The position numbers were made by a program, and so were the translations under genes. Positions 40,340 through 47,816 of a stretch of 55,393 nt of DNA are shown piece by piece (position 1 is the stretch's first letter; each line of letters begins with the position of its first letter). The notes under the pieces are model-generated. The model saw only the letters and a program-made list of their open reading frames with translations. It did not search any database and was not told the DNA's origin. The stretch comes from Candidatus Gemmiger faecavium (GTDB lineage: Bacteria; Bacillota; Clostridia; Oscillospirales; Ruminococcaceae), in assembly GCA_019114415.1 (NCBI GenBank), contig DXFO01000062.1, forward strand, positions 1-55,393. The letters are read 5' to 3'.

Positions 40340-42205
40340 TCAGTGCTTTTTGGGAACCGAGAGCATCCGCATGGCGTTGAGCACCGCCAGCACCATGACG
40401 CCCACATCGGCAAAGACCGCCCACCACATGGTGGCGATGCCCACCGCGCCCAGGATCAGGAAGGCAAATTTGATGCCCAGAGCAAAGATGATGTTCTCGT
40501 AGACGATGCGCATGCACTTGCGGGCCAGGCGCATGGCGTCGGACAGCTTGGCGGGGTCGTCGTCCATCAGGACCACGTCGGCGGCCTCGATGGCGGCGTC
40601 ACTGCCCAGCGCGCCCATGGCAATGCCCACATCGGCGCGCATGAGGACGGGGGCGTCGTTGATGCCGTCGCCCACAAAGGCAAGGCTGGAACCCGGCCGC
40701 TTGGCGGCCAGCAGGGCTTCCACTTTCTCCACCTTGTCCCCGGGCAGCAGGCCCGCGTGGACCTCGTCAATGCCCAGCTGGGCAGCTACATGCTCTGCCA
40801 CGGCGGGGGCGTCACCGGTGAGCATGACGGTGCGCACGCCCTGCTGTTTCAAGCTGGCGATGGCCCCGGCGGAAGTGGGTTTCAGCTCGTCGGCGATCAG
40901 GATAGAACCCAGGAAGGCCCCGTCACAGGCAACGTAGACCACGGTGCCTACGCCGTCGTCGGGAATGTACGCAATGTTCAGCGCTTCCATCAGGCGGGCA
41001 TTGCCCACGGCCACGGCATGGCCGTCCACGTTGGCGCGGATGCCCTGCCCGGCGAGCTCCTGCACATCGGAGGTGCGCTTGGGGTCGGGCTGCTCGGTGC
41101 AGGCGGCCCGCAGGCTCTTGCTGATGGGGTGGTTGGAGTAGCTCTCCGCCTGGGCGGCCAGCTCGATGACCTGGGCCTCGGTGTGGTCCCCGGCGGGGCG
41201 GACCCGCTCCACCGCAAAGACGCCACGGGTCAGGGTGCCGGTCTTGTCAAAGACGGCAGTCTCGGTATGGGCCAGGGCTTCCAGATAGTTGCCGCCCTTG
41301 ATGAGCACGCCCTGCCGGGAGGCTCCGCCGATGCCGCCGAAGAAGGTCAGCGGGATGCTGATGACCAGGGCGCAGGGGCAGCTGATGACCAGGAAGGTCA
41401 GTGCACGGGTGAACCAGACCATCCACCCGCCAACAAACAGCGGCGGGATGACGGCCAGCGCCAGGGCGGCAATGCAGACGGCGGGGGTGTAGTACCGGGC
41501 AAATTTGGTGATGAAGTTTTCCGCACGGGCTTTTTTCAGGCTGGAATTCTCCACCAGGTCCAGGATCTTGGCCACGGTGGATTCGCCGTAGGGCTTGCGC
41601 ACCTCAATGCGCAGCAGGCCGTCCCCGTTGACGCAGCCGCTGATGACCTCGTCACCGGGGCGCACCGTGCGGGGAACGCTCTCGCCGGTGAGGGCGCTGG
41701 TGTTCAGGCTGGACTCGCCGGACAGCACCGCGCCGTCCAGGGGGACACGCTCGCCCGGGCGGACAACGATCACCGCGCCCACCGGCACTTCCTCAGGGTC
41801 CACGGTGTTCAGGCTGCCGTCGGCCTGTTCCAGGTTGGCGCTGTCGGGACGGATGTCCATCAGCGCTGCGATGCTGCGGCGGCTTTTGCCCACCGCGTAG
41901 CTCTGGAACAGTTCGCCCACCTGATAGAACAGCATGACGGCGACGCCCTCGCGGTATTCGCCCGCGCCCATGGCGCCCACGGTGGCAATGGCCATCAGGA
42001 AGTTTTCGTCAAAGACTTCGCCGTGGATGATGCCCAGAAAGGCCTTGTGCAGGACGTCCCAGCCGATCACCAGATAGGGGATCAGATGCAGCGCAAACTG
42101 TGCCAGCTGCGGCATGGGAACAAATTCGGTCAGACAGGCCACGGCGATCAGCAGCGCCGCGGCCGCAAGGATGCGGTACAGGGTCTTTTTCTGCTTTTTG
42201 GTCAT
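40340..42205 (-). CDS. Heavy-metal P1B-type ATPase (Zn/Cd type)
   Basis: A 621-residue membrane pump. Marks are the TGES actuator loop (near 176), SCPCALV in the metal-transport segment (CPC near 277), DKTGTLT with the phosphorylated Asp (near 315), SNHPISKSL with the HP motif, and GDGINDAPVL. It has about eight membrane segments. It has no N-terminal metal-binding domain; a separate HMA protein is encoded 38 bp upstream instead. CPC plus an ArsR-type repressor points to Zn/Cd/Pb export rather than copper. Last gene of the three-gene operon. The ribosome site is weak. Confidence 0.94.
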   Translation of the reverse strand: MTKKQKKTLYRILAAAALLIAVACLTEFVPMPQLAQFALHLIPYLVIGWDVLHKAFLGIIHGEVFDENFLMAIATVGAMGAGEYREGVAVMLFYQVGELFQSYAVGKSRRSIAALMDIRPDSANLEQADGSLNTVDPEEVPVGAVIVVRPGERVPLDGAVLSGESSLNTSALTGESVPRTVRPGDEVISGCVNGDGLLRIEVRKPYGESTVAKILDLVENSSLKKARAENFITKFARYYTPAVCIAALALAVIPPLFVGGWMVWFTRALTFLVISCPCALVISIPLTFFGGIGGASRQGVLIKGGNYLEALAHTETAVFDKTGTLTRGVFAVERVRPAGDHTEAQVIELAAQAESYSNHPISKSLRAACTEQPDPKRTSDVQELAGQGIRANVDGHAVAVGNARLMEALNIAYIPDDGVGTVVYVACDGAFLGSILIADELKPTSAGAIASLKQQGVRTVMLTGDAPAVAEHVAAQLGIDEVHAGLLPGDKVEKVEALLAAKRPGSSLAFVGDGINDAPVLMRADVGIAMGALGSDAAIEAADVVLMDDDPAKLSDAMRLARKCMRIVYENIIFALGIKFAFLILGAVGIATMWWAVFADVGVMVLAVLNAMRMLSVPKKH

Positions 42206-42243
42206 AGGTGATTGCCCCTAACTTGATGGTGTCAGAACAGGTG

Positions 42244-42459
42244 TTACAGCTCGATCTCAAAATCCGGCTCGATCTTTTTGGCCGTTTTGACGGCATCCTT
42301 CAAAATGTCGGAAAACCGCTCGTCGTCGGCATCCAGCACCAGTTTCTGAGTCATGAAGCTGACGCTGGCCCGGTTGACGCCCTCCATCTTGTTCAGGGCA
42401 TTTTCGATTTTGGCGGCGCAGTTGGCGCAATCCACTTCAATGTTGAATTTCTTCTGCAT
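42244..42459 (-). CDS. Stand-alone heavy-metal-associated (HMA) domain protein
   Basis: A 71-residue ferredoxin-like metal chaperone. The metal site is CANC (residues 11-14, in EVDCANCAAKIENAL), and EGVNRASVSFMTQKLVL follows in the usual place. AAGGAG precedes the ATG. In many Zn/Cd pumps this domain is fused to the ATPase; here it is encoded between the repressor and the pump. It probably hands metal to the pump or buffers it. The acidic C-terminus may help docking. Confidence 0.93.
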   Translation of the reverse strand: MQKKFNIEVDCANCAAKIENALNKMEGVNRASVSFMTQKLVLDADDERFSDILKDAVKTAKKIEPDFEIEL

Positions 42460-42495
42460 GTCAAAACACTCCTTAATGTAAATGATAAAAACCGT

Positions 42496-42885
42496 TTATT
42501 CCTCCACGTGCTCCATGCCCAGAGCGATCATGCTGCGGACGTGGTCATCGTCCAGGGAATAAAAAATCGCTTTGCCCTCCCGGCGGAACTTGACCAGCTT
42601 GCTGTTTTTCAAAAGCCGCAGCTGGTGGCTCACCGAACTCTGGGACAGGTTCAGAAGCTGGGCGATGTCGCCCACGCACAGCTCGCTCTCAAACAGAGCG
42701 TACAAAATCTTGATGCGGGTGGAATCCGCAAACATCCTAAACAGCTCGGCCAGGTCGTACAGGACCTCGTCGTCGGGCAGATCCTCCCGCAGGCGGGAGA
42801 CCACGTCGGGCTGTGCCGCCAGGAATTCGTTTTCGGTGGAATCAGGCTGGGCAGGTGCGCCTCTGGCATCTTCAAAGGGAAGCAT
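42496..42885 (-). CDS. ArsR/SmtB-family metal-responsive repressor
   Basis: A 129-residue winged-helix repressor. The helix-turn-helix is ELCVGDIAQLLNLSQSSVSHQLRLLKNSKLV, followed by the REGKAIFYSLDDDHVRSMI wing and the alpha5 region with Asp/His of the kind used to bind Zn in SmtB/CzrA proteins. I chose the ATG at 42885, 8 nt after AAAGGA. The frame runs back through 42918, but the first ATG there lies in the operator. It should release DNA on binding Zn or Cd and switch on the HMA and ATPase genes. Confidence 0.92.
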   Translation of the reverse strand: MLPFEDARGAPAQPDSTENEFLAAQPDVVSRLREDLPDDEVLYDLAELFRMFADSTRIKILYALFESELCVGDIAQLLNLSQSSVSHQLRLLKNSKLVKFRREGKAIFYSLDDDHVRSMIALGMEHVEE

Positions 42886-42900
42886 TTGCATCATCCTTTC

Positions 42901-42920
42901 ATATGAACGATTGTTCATGT
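42901..42920. promoter_or_regulatory. ArsR-type operator
   Basis: ATATGAAC-GATT-GTTCATGT is an inverted repeat of the SmtB/CzrA type. It lies between the -10 and the repressor's ribosome site. Confidence 0.85.
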
Positions 42921-42926
42921 GTTTAT

Positions 42927-42955
42927 ACTATACCCCTCTTCAGGGCATTTGTCAA
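42927..42955 (-). promoter_or_regulatory. Promoter of the metal-efflux operon
   Basis: On the minus strand, a perfect TTGACA (42950-42955) and TATAGT (42927-42932) are 17 bp apart. The operator starts 6 bp downstream of the -10. Confidence 0.88.
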
Positions 42956-43004
42956 CAGGAAAAACGGCACAGATAACAATAACTGTCAAAATCATGGGAG
43001 AAAC

Positions 43005-43032
43005 TTGCATTTTTGGCAGAAAAGCCTATAAT
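43005..43032 (+). promoter_or_regulatory. Promoter of the gene at 43140
   Basis: TTGCAT (43005-43010) and a perfect TATAAT (43027-43032) have a 16-bp spacer; leader about 100 nt. It diverges from the metal-efflux promoter. Confidence 0.75.
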
Positions 43033-43139
43033 GGAATCTTGGACAGAGCAGTTTTTTTTGCCGTTCCGTTGGAAAAAGCAGCAGGAAAACAAGCGGCATT
43101 TTCCCGCATCAAATCACTTGGAACTGTGAGGAAAACAAA

Positions 43140-43577
43140 ATGAAAAAGCGGCACATCCTTTTCCAGGCAGTGAGCCTGGGGTTGGCCGACTTATCGGGTA
43201 AAATGCGATTGGATCGCACCCGAGGTTGCGTTGTGCCGGAAGGGCAGGAGAAAAATCTTTCCGCCGACGGTTTGCCGGCATGGACGGATCACCAAGGGCA
43301 ACAGCAACTGATCGCGGTCGATCCCGGCAATCTCGATGATACCAGCGACCTTGTTCTTCGCTTTTCCGGGGAAGGATTTCCCCCTGATGATGTGGTGAAA
43401 GAGGAAGATTACCAGTACAGGAATTTATCGAGAGACGATTCGTACAAGGAACTGCAATTATGGTTTGTCACCCTGAGCGACGATGAGATCACCATCACCT
43501 GCGACTGGACCGACGATGCAGGGCAGGCACACCACGGCAGATATCAGGATTACTCCATTGTGGAGGATGCAGCCTGA
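43140..43577 (+). CDS. Hypothetical protein
   Basis: A 145-residue acidic protein that I do not recognise. GAGGAAAA lies before the ATG, and a good promoter is upstream. There is no signal peptide or membrane segment: the N-terminus (MKKRHILFQAVSLGLADLSG) is only weakly hydrophobic. The C-terminal half has DSYKELQLWFVTLSDDEIT and CDWTDDAGQAHHGRYQDYS, which look like beta strands of a small globular domain. It is followed after 81 bp by a lipoprotein gene on the same strand and may share its transcript. Confidence 0.65.
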   Translation: MKKRHILFQAVSLGLADLSGKMRLDRTRGCVVPEGQEKNLSADGLPAWTDHQGQQQLIAVDPGNLDDTSDLVLRFSGEGFPPDDVVKEEDYQYRNLSRDDSYKELQLWFVTLSDDEITITCDWTDDAGQAHHGRYQDYSIVEDAA

Positions 43578-43658
43578 CCTGTCCGCCCAAACCAAATGCT
43601 GTTACGGTCAAAATGATCGATAATGGAATGAAAATATTCAAAAAGGAAGAGGAGAACC

Positions 43659-44768
43659 ATGAAACAGATGCACAAAGCAGCAGCTTTTGGCCTTGCGGCT
43701 GTCATGGCGGTTTCCCTGGCCGCCTGCTCCAGCGCGCCGCAGAGCGAATCCACTGCCGAGACCACTCCGGTGGAGACCGCCGAGCCCACCCCGGCTCCCA
43801 CTCCCACGCCCGAGCCCACCCCCACGCCGGAAGCGGAAAAGACGGCGGCTTCGGTCAGCGACCTGGCCTGGGTCAAGAGCCATGACAAGGCCGATTTCAA
43901 TCTGGAGGACCTGTTCCTGGCCAACTCGACCACGCTGCTGGCCCCGGCCGGTTCCGGCAAGGCCATCAAGGTGACGGTTGAACAGTATGGCGTCAGCATT
44001 CCCGAGGGCGGCATGAACGCCCAAATCGAGAGCGAACCCAACTATGTGGGCACGTTCTACTCCTGGTATGACGAGGAAGGCAACCTCAACTGGCTGCGGG
44101 ACAGCATGCCCTACGCCAGCAATGCCTACAACACAGTCAATCCCGACAGCGACTACGGCTGGAGCATGGTCTGGAATGACGGCGGCGCGACGATGTGCAA
44201 GGTCTATACCGAGACGTCCTACCAGATGGCAGCGTGCGATACCTTCTATCCGCTCTATACGTACCAGGGCATCAGTATCCCCATCAATTCGTACTCCCGG
44301 GCGGAAGAACAGGAATTCGGAATGAACAAAGAATACGCCCCCTATGACGACCAGCTGGCCCAGGCTACGTACTATGTTTTCCTGTCCGATTCCGAGGGCG
44401 GTCTCTACGAGGTATATCTCGACGACAACATGGCAGTTCAGGCGATTATATGCTCCGACAATTTCGGGGTGCGTGAGGTGGCTATCCCCAGCATCGTGGA
44501 TATTTCGGAAGTCCCCGCCATGCCTGACTTTGCCGACCAGACCATCGAGTGCACGGTGGTGGAAAACGGCAAGCAGTACACCGTCCCCATGATGACCGGT
44601 GTCAACAACAAGATCGACACCAGCAGCGCCGATGCTACCCCCAGTGACGTGACCATCGAGGCGGACACCGCCGTGACGATGGAGGAAGGCTCTTCCACCA
44701 GCATCCCCAACAACACCGCGTTTACGATGGATGGCCCCGTGACCTTTACCATCAACTACACCGCGTAA
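43659..44768 (+). CDS. Predicted lipoprotein with P/T-rich linker
   Basis: A 369-residue exported protein. The signal peptide ends with SLAACSS (lipobox Cys23). Residues 30-62 form a Thr/Pro/Glu spacer. The large C-terminal domain (about 65-369) is unrecognised; it contains YYVFLSDSEGGLYEVYLDD and VVENGKQYTVPMMTG, and it ends with repeated Val/Thr-rich strands. AAGGAAGAGGAG precedes the ATG. It has the same signal-linker-domain plan as the proteins at 39469 and 45148, but the domains are not visibly alike. Confidence 0.75.
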   Translation: MKQMHKAAAFGLAAVMAVSLAACSSAPQSESTAETTPVETAEPTPAPTPTPEPTPTPEAEKTAASVSDLAWVKSHDKADFNLEDLFLANSTTLLAPAGSGKAIKVTVEQYGVSIPEGGMNAQIESEPNYVGTFYSWYDEEGNLNWLRDSMPYASNAYNTVNPDSDYGWSMVWNDGGATMCKVYTETSYQMAACDTFYPLYTYQGISIPINSYSRAEEQEFGMNKEYAPYDDQLAQATYYVFLSDSEGGLYEVYLDDNMAVQAIICSDNFGVREVAIPSIVDISEVPAMPDFADQTIECTVVENGKQYTVPMMTGVNNKIDTSSADATPSDVTIEADTAVTMEEGSSTSIPNNTAFTMDGPVTFTINYTA

Positions 44769-44788
44769 ACCATACGGATCTATAAAAA

Positions 44789-44830
44789 ATAAGCCTCCCG
44801 GGAAGGGGGTATCCCGGGAGGCTTATTTTT
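44789..44830 (+). terminator. Terminator after the lipoprotein gene
   Basis: AATAAGCCTCCCGGG (44789-44803) pairs with CCCGGGAGGCTTATT (44813-44827); T-runs follow on the plus strand and A-runs precede it. Confidence 0.9.
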
Positions 44831-44978
44831 TCTGTCGGCAACCTGTTTCTTCTTTTCTTATCTGAACTGCCCGGTTCAGAAAGCAGTTTGTCCAGGGGAA
44901 GCTTGTACTGAGATCTTTGTATAGGTAGGACTTGTATTGCGATACGCTCAAAAGATGGCTTGCCGGGCAAAAGGGGAC

Positions 44979-45007
44979 TTTACTTCCTCGCAGTCGAATC
45001 CTATAAT
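44979..45007 (+). promoter_or_regulatory. Promoter of the gene at 45148
   Basis: TTTACT (44979-44984) and TATAAT (45002-45007) have a 17-bp spacer. A second TATAAT at 45091 has only a weak -35, and TAATGC-CTAAA-GCATTA (45093-45109) overlaps it. The 379-bp gap 44769-45147 also holds the terminator above and a short CTGAAC..GTTCAG repeat at 44863-44880. Confidence 0.6.
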
Positions 45008-45147
45008 GAAGGAGCGCGATACTTAAGATGGATTGCTGAAACTCTGGCGAAAACAGGGATGTTTTGCTGTCCAATGGTTCAGCGCTGCGTTATAATGCCT
45101 AAAGCATTACCCACGATAGGGATGCCTAAATACAGGAGGAATGTACG

Positions 45148-45630
45148 ATGAAAAAATGGATCGCTGCGGTAGTTGTGGTTGTCATTGTCATAGCTGCTGC
45201 GGTTTGGTACAAAGCGGGGTCTGCGCCTGCAGCGGTTGAGACCCCGGAGACAGCAGCCACCCCTGCCCCTGTTGCTGCCCCGGTGCCTGCTGCTACCCCT
45301 GCTCCTACCGCGACCCCGGAAACTGCTGCTACCCCGGAACCGACGCCCGTCGCTGCCGAGACCACATCTGATACAGGTGAGAAATATGAAGTCTCCCCTG
45401 GTGTTTATAGCGACGGTACCACTAGAGAGTTGACCTCTGAAGAATGGGAATCACTGACAGAAGAGGAGTCAAAAATTTATATGGAAGCTAGAGGCAAAGA
45501 GGCCGGCTTCCAGTCTTGGGATGATTTGGATCATGTTACTGAGGAAGAAGCTCAGGACGCAATAGACAGTTTCAATCCAGATAATCCTTATATTCAAGAT
45601 ATAATCAATTCTGGCGTTTTGGACAACTAA
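45148..45630 (+). CDS. Membrane-anchored protein with A/T/P-rich linker
   Basis: A 160-residue protein. The N-terminus MKKWIAAVVVVVIVIAAAVW is an uncleaved membrane anchor or signal without a lipobox Cys. Residues 25-75 form an Ala/Thr/Pro spacer with a repeated ETAATPxP-type unit. The remaining 85 residues are acidic (TSEEWESLTEEESKIYMEARG, VTEEEAQDAIDSF) and probably helical. The coding DNA after about 45380 is richer in A/T than its neighbours. AGGAGGAATGTACG precedes the ATG. Family unknown. Confidence 0.75.
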   Translation: MKKWIAAVVVVVIVIAAAVWYKAGSAPAAVETPETAATPAPVAAPVPAATPAPTATPETAATPEPTPVAAETTSDTGEKYEVSPGVYSDGTTRELTSEEWESLTEEESKIYMEARGKEAGFQSWDDLDHVTEEEAQDAIDSFNPDNPYIQDIINSGVLDN

Positions 45631-45685
45631 GATGCTTGATATGCCTTCCAAAATTAAATGGGACATCGCAACAGTATAGATGCCA

Positions 45686-46030
45686 CTACTTGGTGTTCTT
45701 TTTTGCGGTGTTCAGGGATGAAATTAAGAGTTTTTTCATTTCAATACAGTGCTCAAGAACTGCGGTATCGCTATAATAGTTGCTTTCAATCAACAATTCC
45801 AGCCAATACTCGCTCTCGGAACATTCCTTCAATGCAATTTGGAGTTTGGCGATGAAATCAGACCGGCTATGACCATAGAAAGCCTCTCGGATATTGGCGC
45901 CAATGCTGGTTCCCGAGCGGATGAGTTGATTGGTCAAGATGCTTTCCCGTTTGGAACGCTTGATTTCATTGCACACTTTGATGATTTCTAAGGCGAAAGA
46001 TTTAGACTTGGATAGAAGAGGACTGTTCAC
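45686..46030 (-). CDS. Four-helix bundle protein (IVS/S23 type)
   Basis: A 114-residue protein of the family first described from 23S rRNA intervening sequences. It has the conserved QLIRSGTSIGANIREAFYG segment (near 35-53), then LKECSESEYWLELLIES. The members form pentameric helical bundles; the role outside rRNA inserts or retroelements is unknown. The start is GTG at 46030 with a weak upstream site. The DNA is clearly A/T-richer than the surroundings, and short repeats lie between the gene and tRNA-Leu. Recent gain by transfer is a reasonable inference. Confidence 0.88.
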   Translation of the reverse strand: MNSPLLSKSKSFALEIIKVCNEIKRSKRESILTNQLIRSGTSIGANIREAFYGHSRSDFIAKLQIALKECSESEYWLELLIESNYYSDTAVLEHCIEMKKLLISSLNTAKKNTK

Positions 46031-46067
46031 GGTTGCACCCCGTTCCTCACTTATTCCTTATTCCCTA

Positions 46068-46152
46068 TTACTTATTACTTTCCAAAAATCCCGAAAACAA
46101 GGAGAGGAAAGGAAGAGGGAATAGTGAAGAAGTAATAAGTAAAAATCCCGAA
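46068..46152. repeat. Small repeat cluster between the four-helix gene and tRNA-Leu
   Basis: TTACTTATTACTT (46068-46080) and AAGTAATAAGTAA (46130-46142) are exact inverted copies. AAAAATCCCGAA occurs directly at 46084-46095 and 46141-46152; the second copy is part of the tRNA terminator. Confidence 0.7.
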
Positions 46153-46174
46153 CGCTGTCGCATTCGGGATTTTT
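46141..46174 (-). terminator. Terminator of tRNA-Leu
   Basis: AAAAATCCCGAA.GC (from 46141) pairs with GC.TTCGGGATTTTT. On the minus strand it starts right after the encoded CCA and ends in a T-run. Confidence 0.9.
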
Positions 46175-46260
46175 GGTGCCGGTGGTGGGGGTCGAACCCA
46201 CACGCTGTTGCCAGCAACGGATTTTGAGTCCGTCTCGTCTGCCAATTCCAACACACCGGC
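46174..46260 (-). tRNA. tRNA-Leu (anticodon CAA)
   Basis: An 87-nt tRNA including an encoded CCA end. The acceptor stem GCCGGTG pairs with CACCGGC, the anticodon loop is CTCAAAA within a 5-bp stem (ACGGA/TCCGT), and GGTTCGACCCC is the T arm. The long variable arm (TTGCTGGCAACAGC region) is typical of tRNA-Leu. It reads UUG codons. Confidence 0.95.
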
Positions 46261-46272
46261 TGATACCCGATA

Positions 46273-46301
46273 AGTATACCATGCCACCGCGGGAAAATCA
46301 A
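46273..46301 (-). promoter_or_regulatory. tRNA-Leu promoter
   Basis: On the minus strand, TTGATT (46296-46301) and TATACT (46273-46278) are 17 bp apart, 12 bp before the tRNA. Confidence 0.75.
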
Positions 46302-46408
46302 GACTTTTCTGCCCGCCGGCCGCTGCCCGAAACGAGAGCGGGATGCATCTTCTTGACTTTTTTTTCACACTGTGGGATAATGCCTCTGGACAGGAAAGGT
46401 GATGAAGT

Positions 46409-46840
46409 TTGACGGTTTTGGTCATTGACGGCCAGGGCGGCGGATTGGGCCGCCAGCTGGTCGCGGCGATAAAAGCACAGTGCCCCGGCGTGTGGGTGCT
46501 GGCCGTGGGTACCAACAGTACGGCGACCTCCGCCATGCTGCGTGCCGGCGCCGATCAGGCCGCTACCGGTGAAAACGCCGTCTGTGTCTGCTGCCGCAAG
46601 GCAGATGTCATTGTGGGACCCGTCGGCATCGTCATTGCCGACGCCATGCTGGGGGAGATCACCCCCAAAGCCGCGGCAGCGGTGGGGCAGAGCTCCGCCG
46701 CAAGGATCCTGATCCCAGTCAATCAATGCGACAACATCGTCGCCGGGGCGCGGGATCTGCCCATGTCCCGCCTGATCCAGAGCGCGGTGGACGCGCTGCA
46801 AACCCTTTGTACTCCCGGTCACACGGCAGGAAGCCGGTGA
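46409..46840 (+). CDS. DUF3842-like protein
   Basis: A 143-residue cytoplasmic protein. It starts VLVIDGQGGGLGRQLV, a Rossmann-like glycine motif, and continues with LAVGTNSTATSAMLRAGA, VGPVGIVIADAMLGEITP and a C-terminal ILIPVNQCDN segment. This matches my memory of the DUF3842 family of Firmicutes, whose function is unknown. The start is a TTG at 46409 after AAAGGTGA; no better start exists. It is transcribed alone and ends at its own terminator. Confidence 0.82.
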   Translation: MTVLVIDGQGGGLGRQLVAAIKAQCPGVWVLAVGTNSTATSAMLRAGADQAATGENAVCVCCRKADVIVGPVGIVIADAMLGEITPKAAAAVGQSSAARILIPVNQCDNIVAGARDLPMSRLIQSAVDALQTLCTPGHTAGSR

Positions 46841-46924
46841 TCCGCGGCCGAAGCCGCCTGGGGAGCAAACGCGGCTGCGGGCCGCACCCCTTTGTCCTAT
46901 CATTACGAACGATTTGGATGCCAG

Positions 46925-46968
46925 GAAGGCGTCTGCTTTCAGCAAGGAAGCGGACGCCTCCTTTTTTG
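46925..46968 (+). terminator. Terminator before the lar cluster
   Basis: AGGCGTCTGCTTTC (46927-46940) pairs with GAAGCGGACGCCT (46947-46959); CCTTTTTTG follows. The promoter of larE must lie between here and 47047, but I cannot point to one with confidence. Confidence 0.88.
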
Positions 46969-47047
46969 TCTCGGCTATTCGTTAACAAAATAAATCAATC
47001 AAACCGCCGCGGCCCCACGGCCCGGCGGACCGGAGAGGAGTTACCCC

Positions 47048-47803
47048 ATGACCCTGCAACAGTTTTTTGCCCAGGTGCCCAAGGCTGCGCTGGCCTTTTC
47101 CGGCGGGACGGACTCGGCCTTTCTGATGTGGGCCTCCAGACAGTACGGCTGCGCCCTGCGGGCCTACTACATCAAGACGGCCTTCCAGCCCGCCTTTGAG
47201 CTGGCGGACGCCAGACGCCTGGCGGAGGAGCTGGGCGTTCCCATGACCGTTGTGGAACTGGATGTGCTGTCCGTTCCCGAGGCCGCCGAAAACGGTCCCC
47301 GCCGCTGCTACTACTGCAAAAAGGCGCTGTTCACCCGGCTGCGTCAGGCGGCCGCCGCCGACGGCTACACCGTGCTCATCGACGGTACCAACGCCTCCGA
47401 CGACGCGGGGGACCGTCCCGGCATGGCGGCTCTGCGGGAGCTGGAAGTCCGCTCCCCCCTGCGGGAGTGCGGCATCACCAAGGCGGAGGTGCGGCGGCTT
47501 TCCAAGGAGGCAGGGCTGTTCACCTGGGACAAGCCCGCCTACGCCTGCCTGGCCACCCGCATCCCCACCGGCACCGCCGTCACGGCGGAAATGCTGACCA
47601 GGGTGGAAAACGCCGAGTCCGCCCTGGCGGGGCTGGGCTTTGTGGATTTCCGGGTCCGGGTGGCGGACGGCGCGGCCCGCCTGCAGGTGACCGGGGACCA
47701 GATGCCCATGGTACTGGAAAAGCGGGAAGAAATTCTGAAAGCCCTGGCGCCGGATTTTTCGGCGGTGACACTGGACCTTGCGCCCCGTCGGGCGTCTGTA
47801 TAA
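47048..47803 (+). CDS. larE: LarE, sulfur transferase of nickel-pincer cofactor synthesis
   Basis: A 251-residue PP-loop enzyme. The ATP-binding loop is FSGGTDSAF (SGGTDS at 18-23). CYYCKKALF (Cys87, Cys90) and a later Cys167 in YACLATRIPTG are the visible conserved Cys. LarE adenylylates the pyridinium dicarboxylate precursor and converts its two carboxylates to thiocarboxylates, using its own Cys or a Fe-S-bound sulfide as sulfur source. Three Cys could fit the cluster type, but I cannot decide this from sequence. GGAGAGGAG precedes the ATG. First gene of the lar run, 13 bp before larB. Confidence 0.92.
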   Translation: MTLQQFFAQVPKAALAFSGGTDSAFLMWASRQYGCALRAYYIKTAFQPAFELADARRLAEELGVPMTVVELDVLSVPEAAENGPRRCYYCKKALFTRLRQAAAADGYTVLIDGTNASDDAGDRPGMAALRELEVRSPLRECGITKAEVRRLSKEAGLFTWDKPAYACLATRIPTGTAVTAEMLTRVENAESALAGLGFVDFRVRVADGAARLQVTGDQMPMVLEKREEILKALAPDFSAVTLDLAPRRASV

Positions 47804-47816
47804 AAGGAGGAGCAAG

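Noticed and set aside
45686-46152. Diversity-generating retroelement, suggested by the four-helix bundle protein
   Set aside because: No reverse transcriptase, template repeat or variable repeat is present around it.
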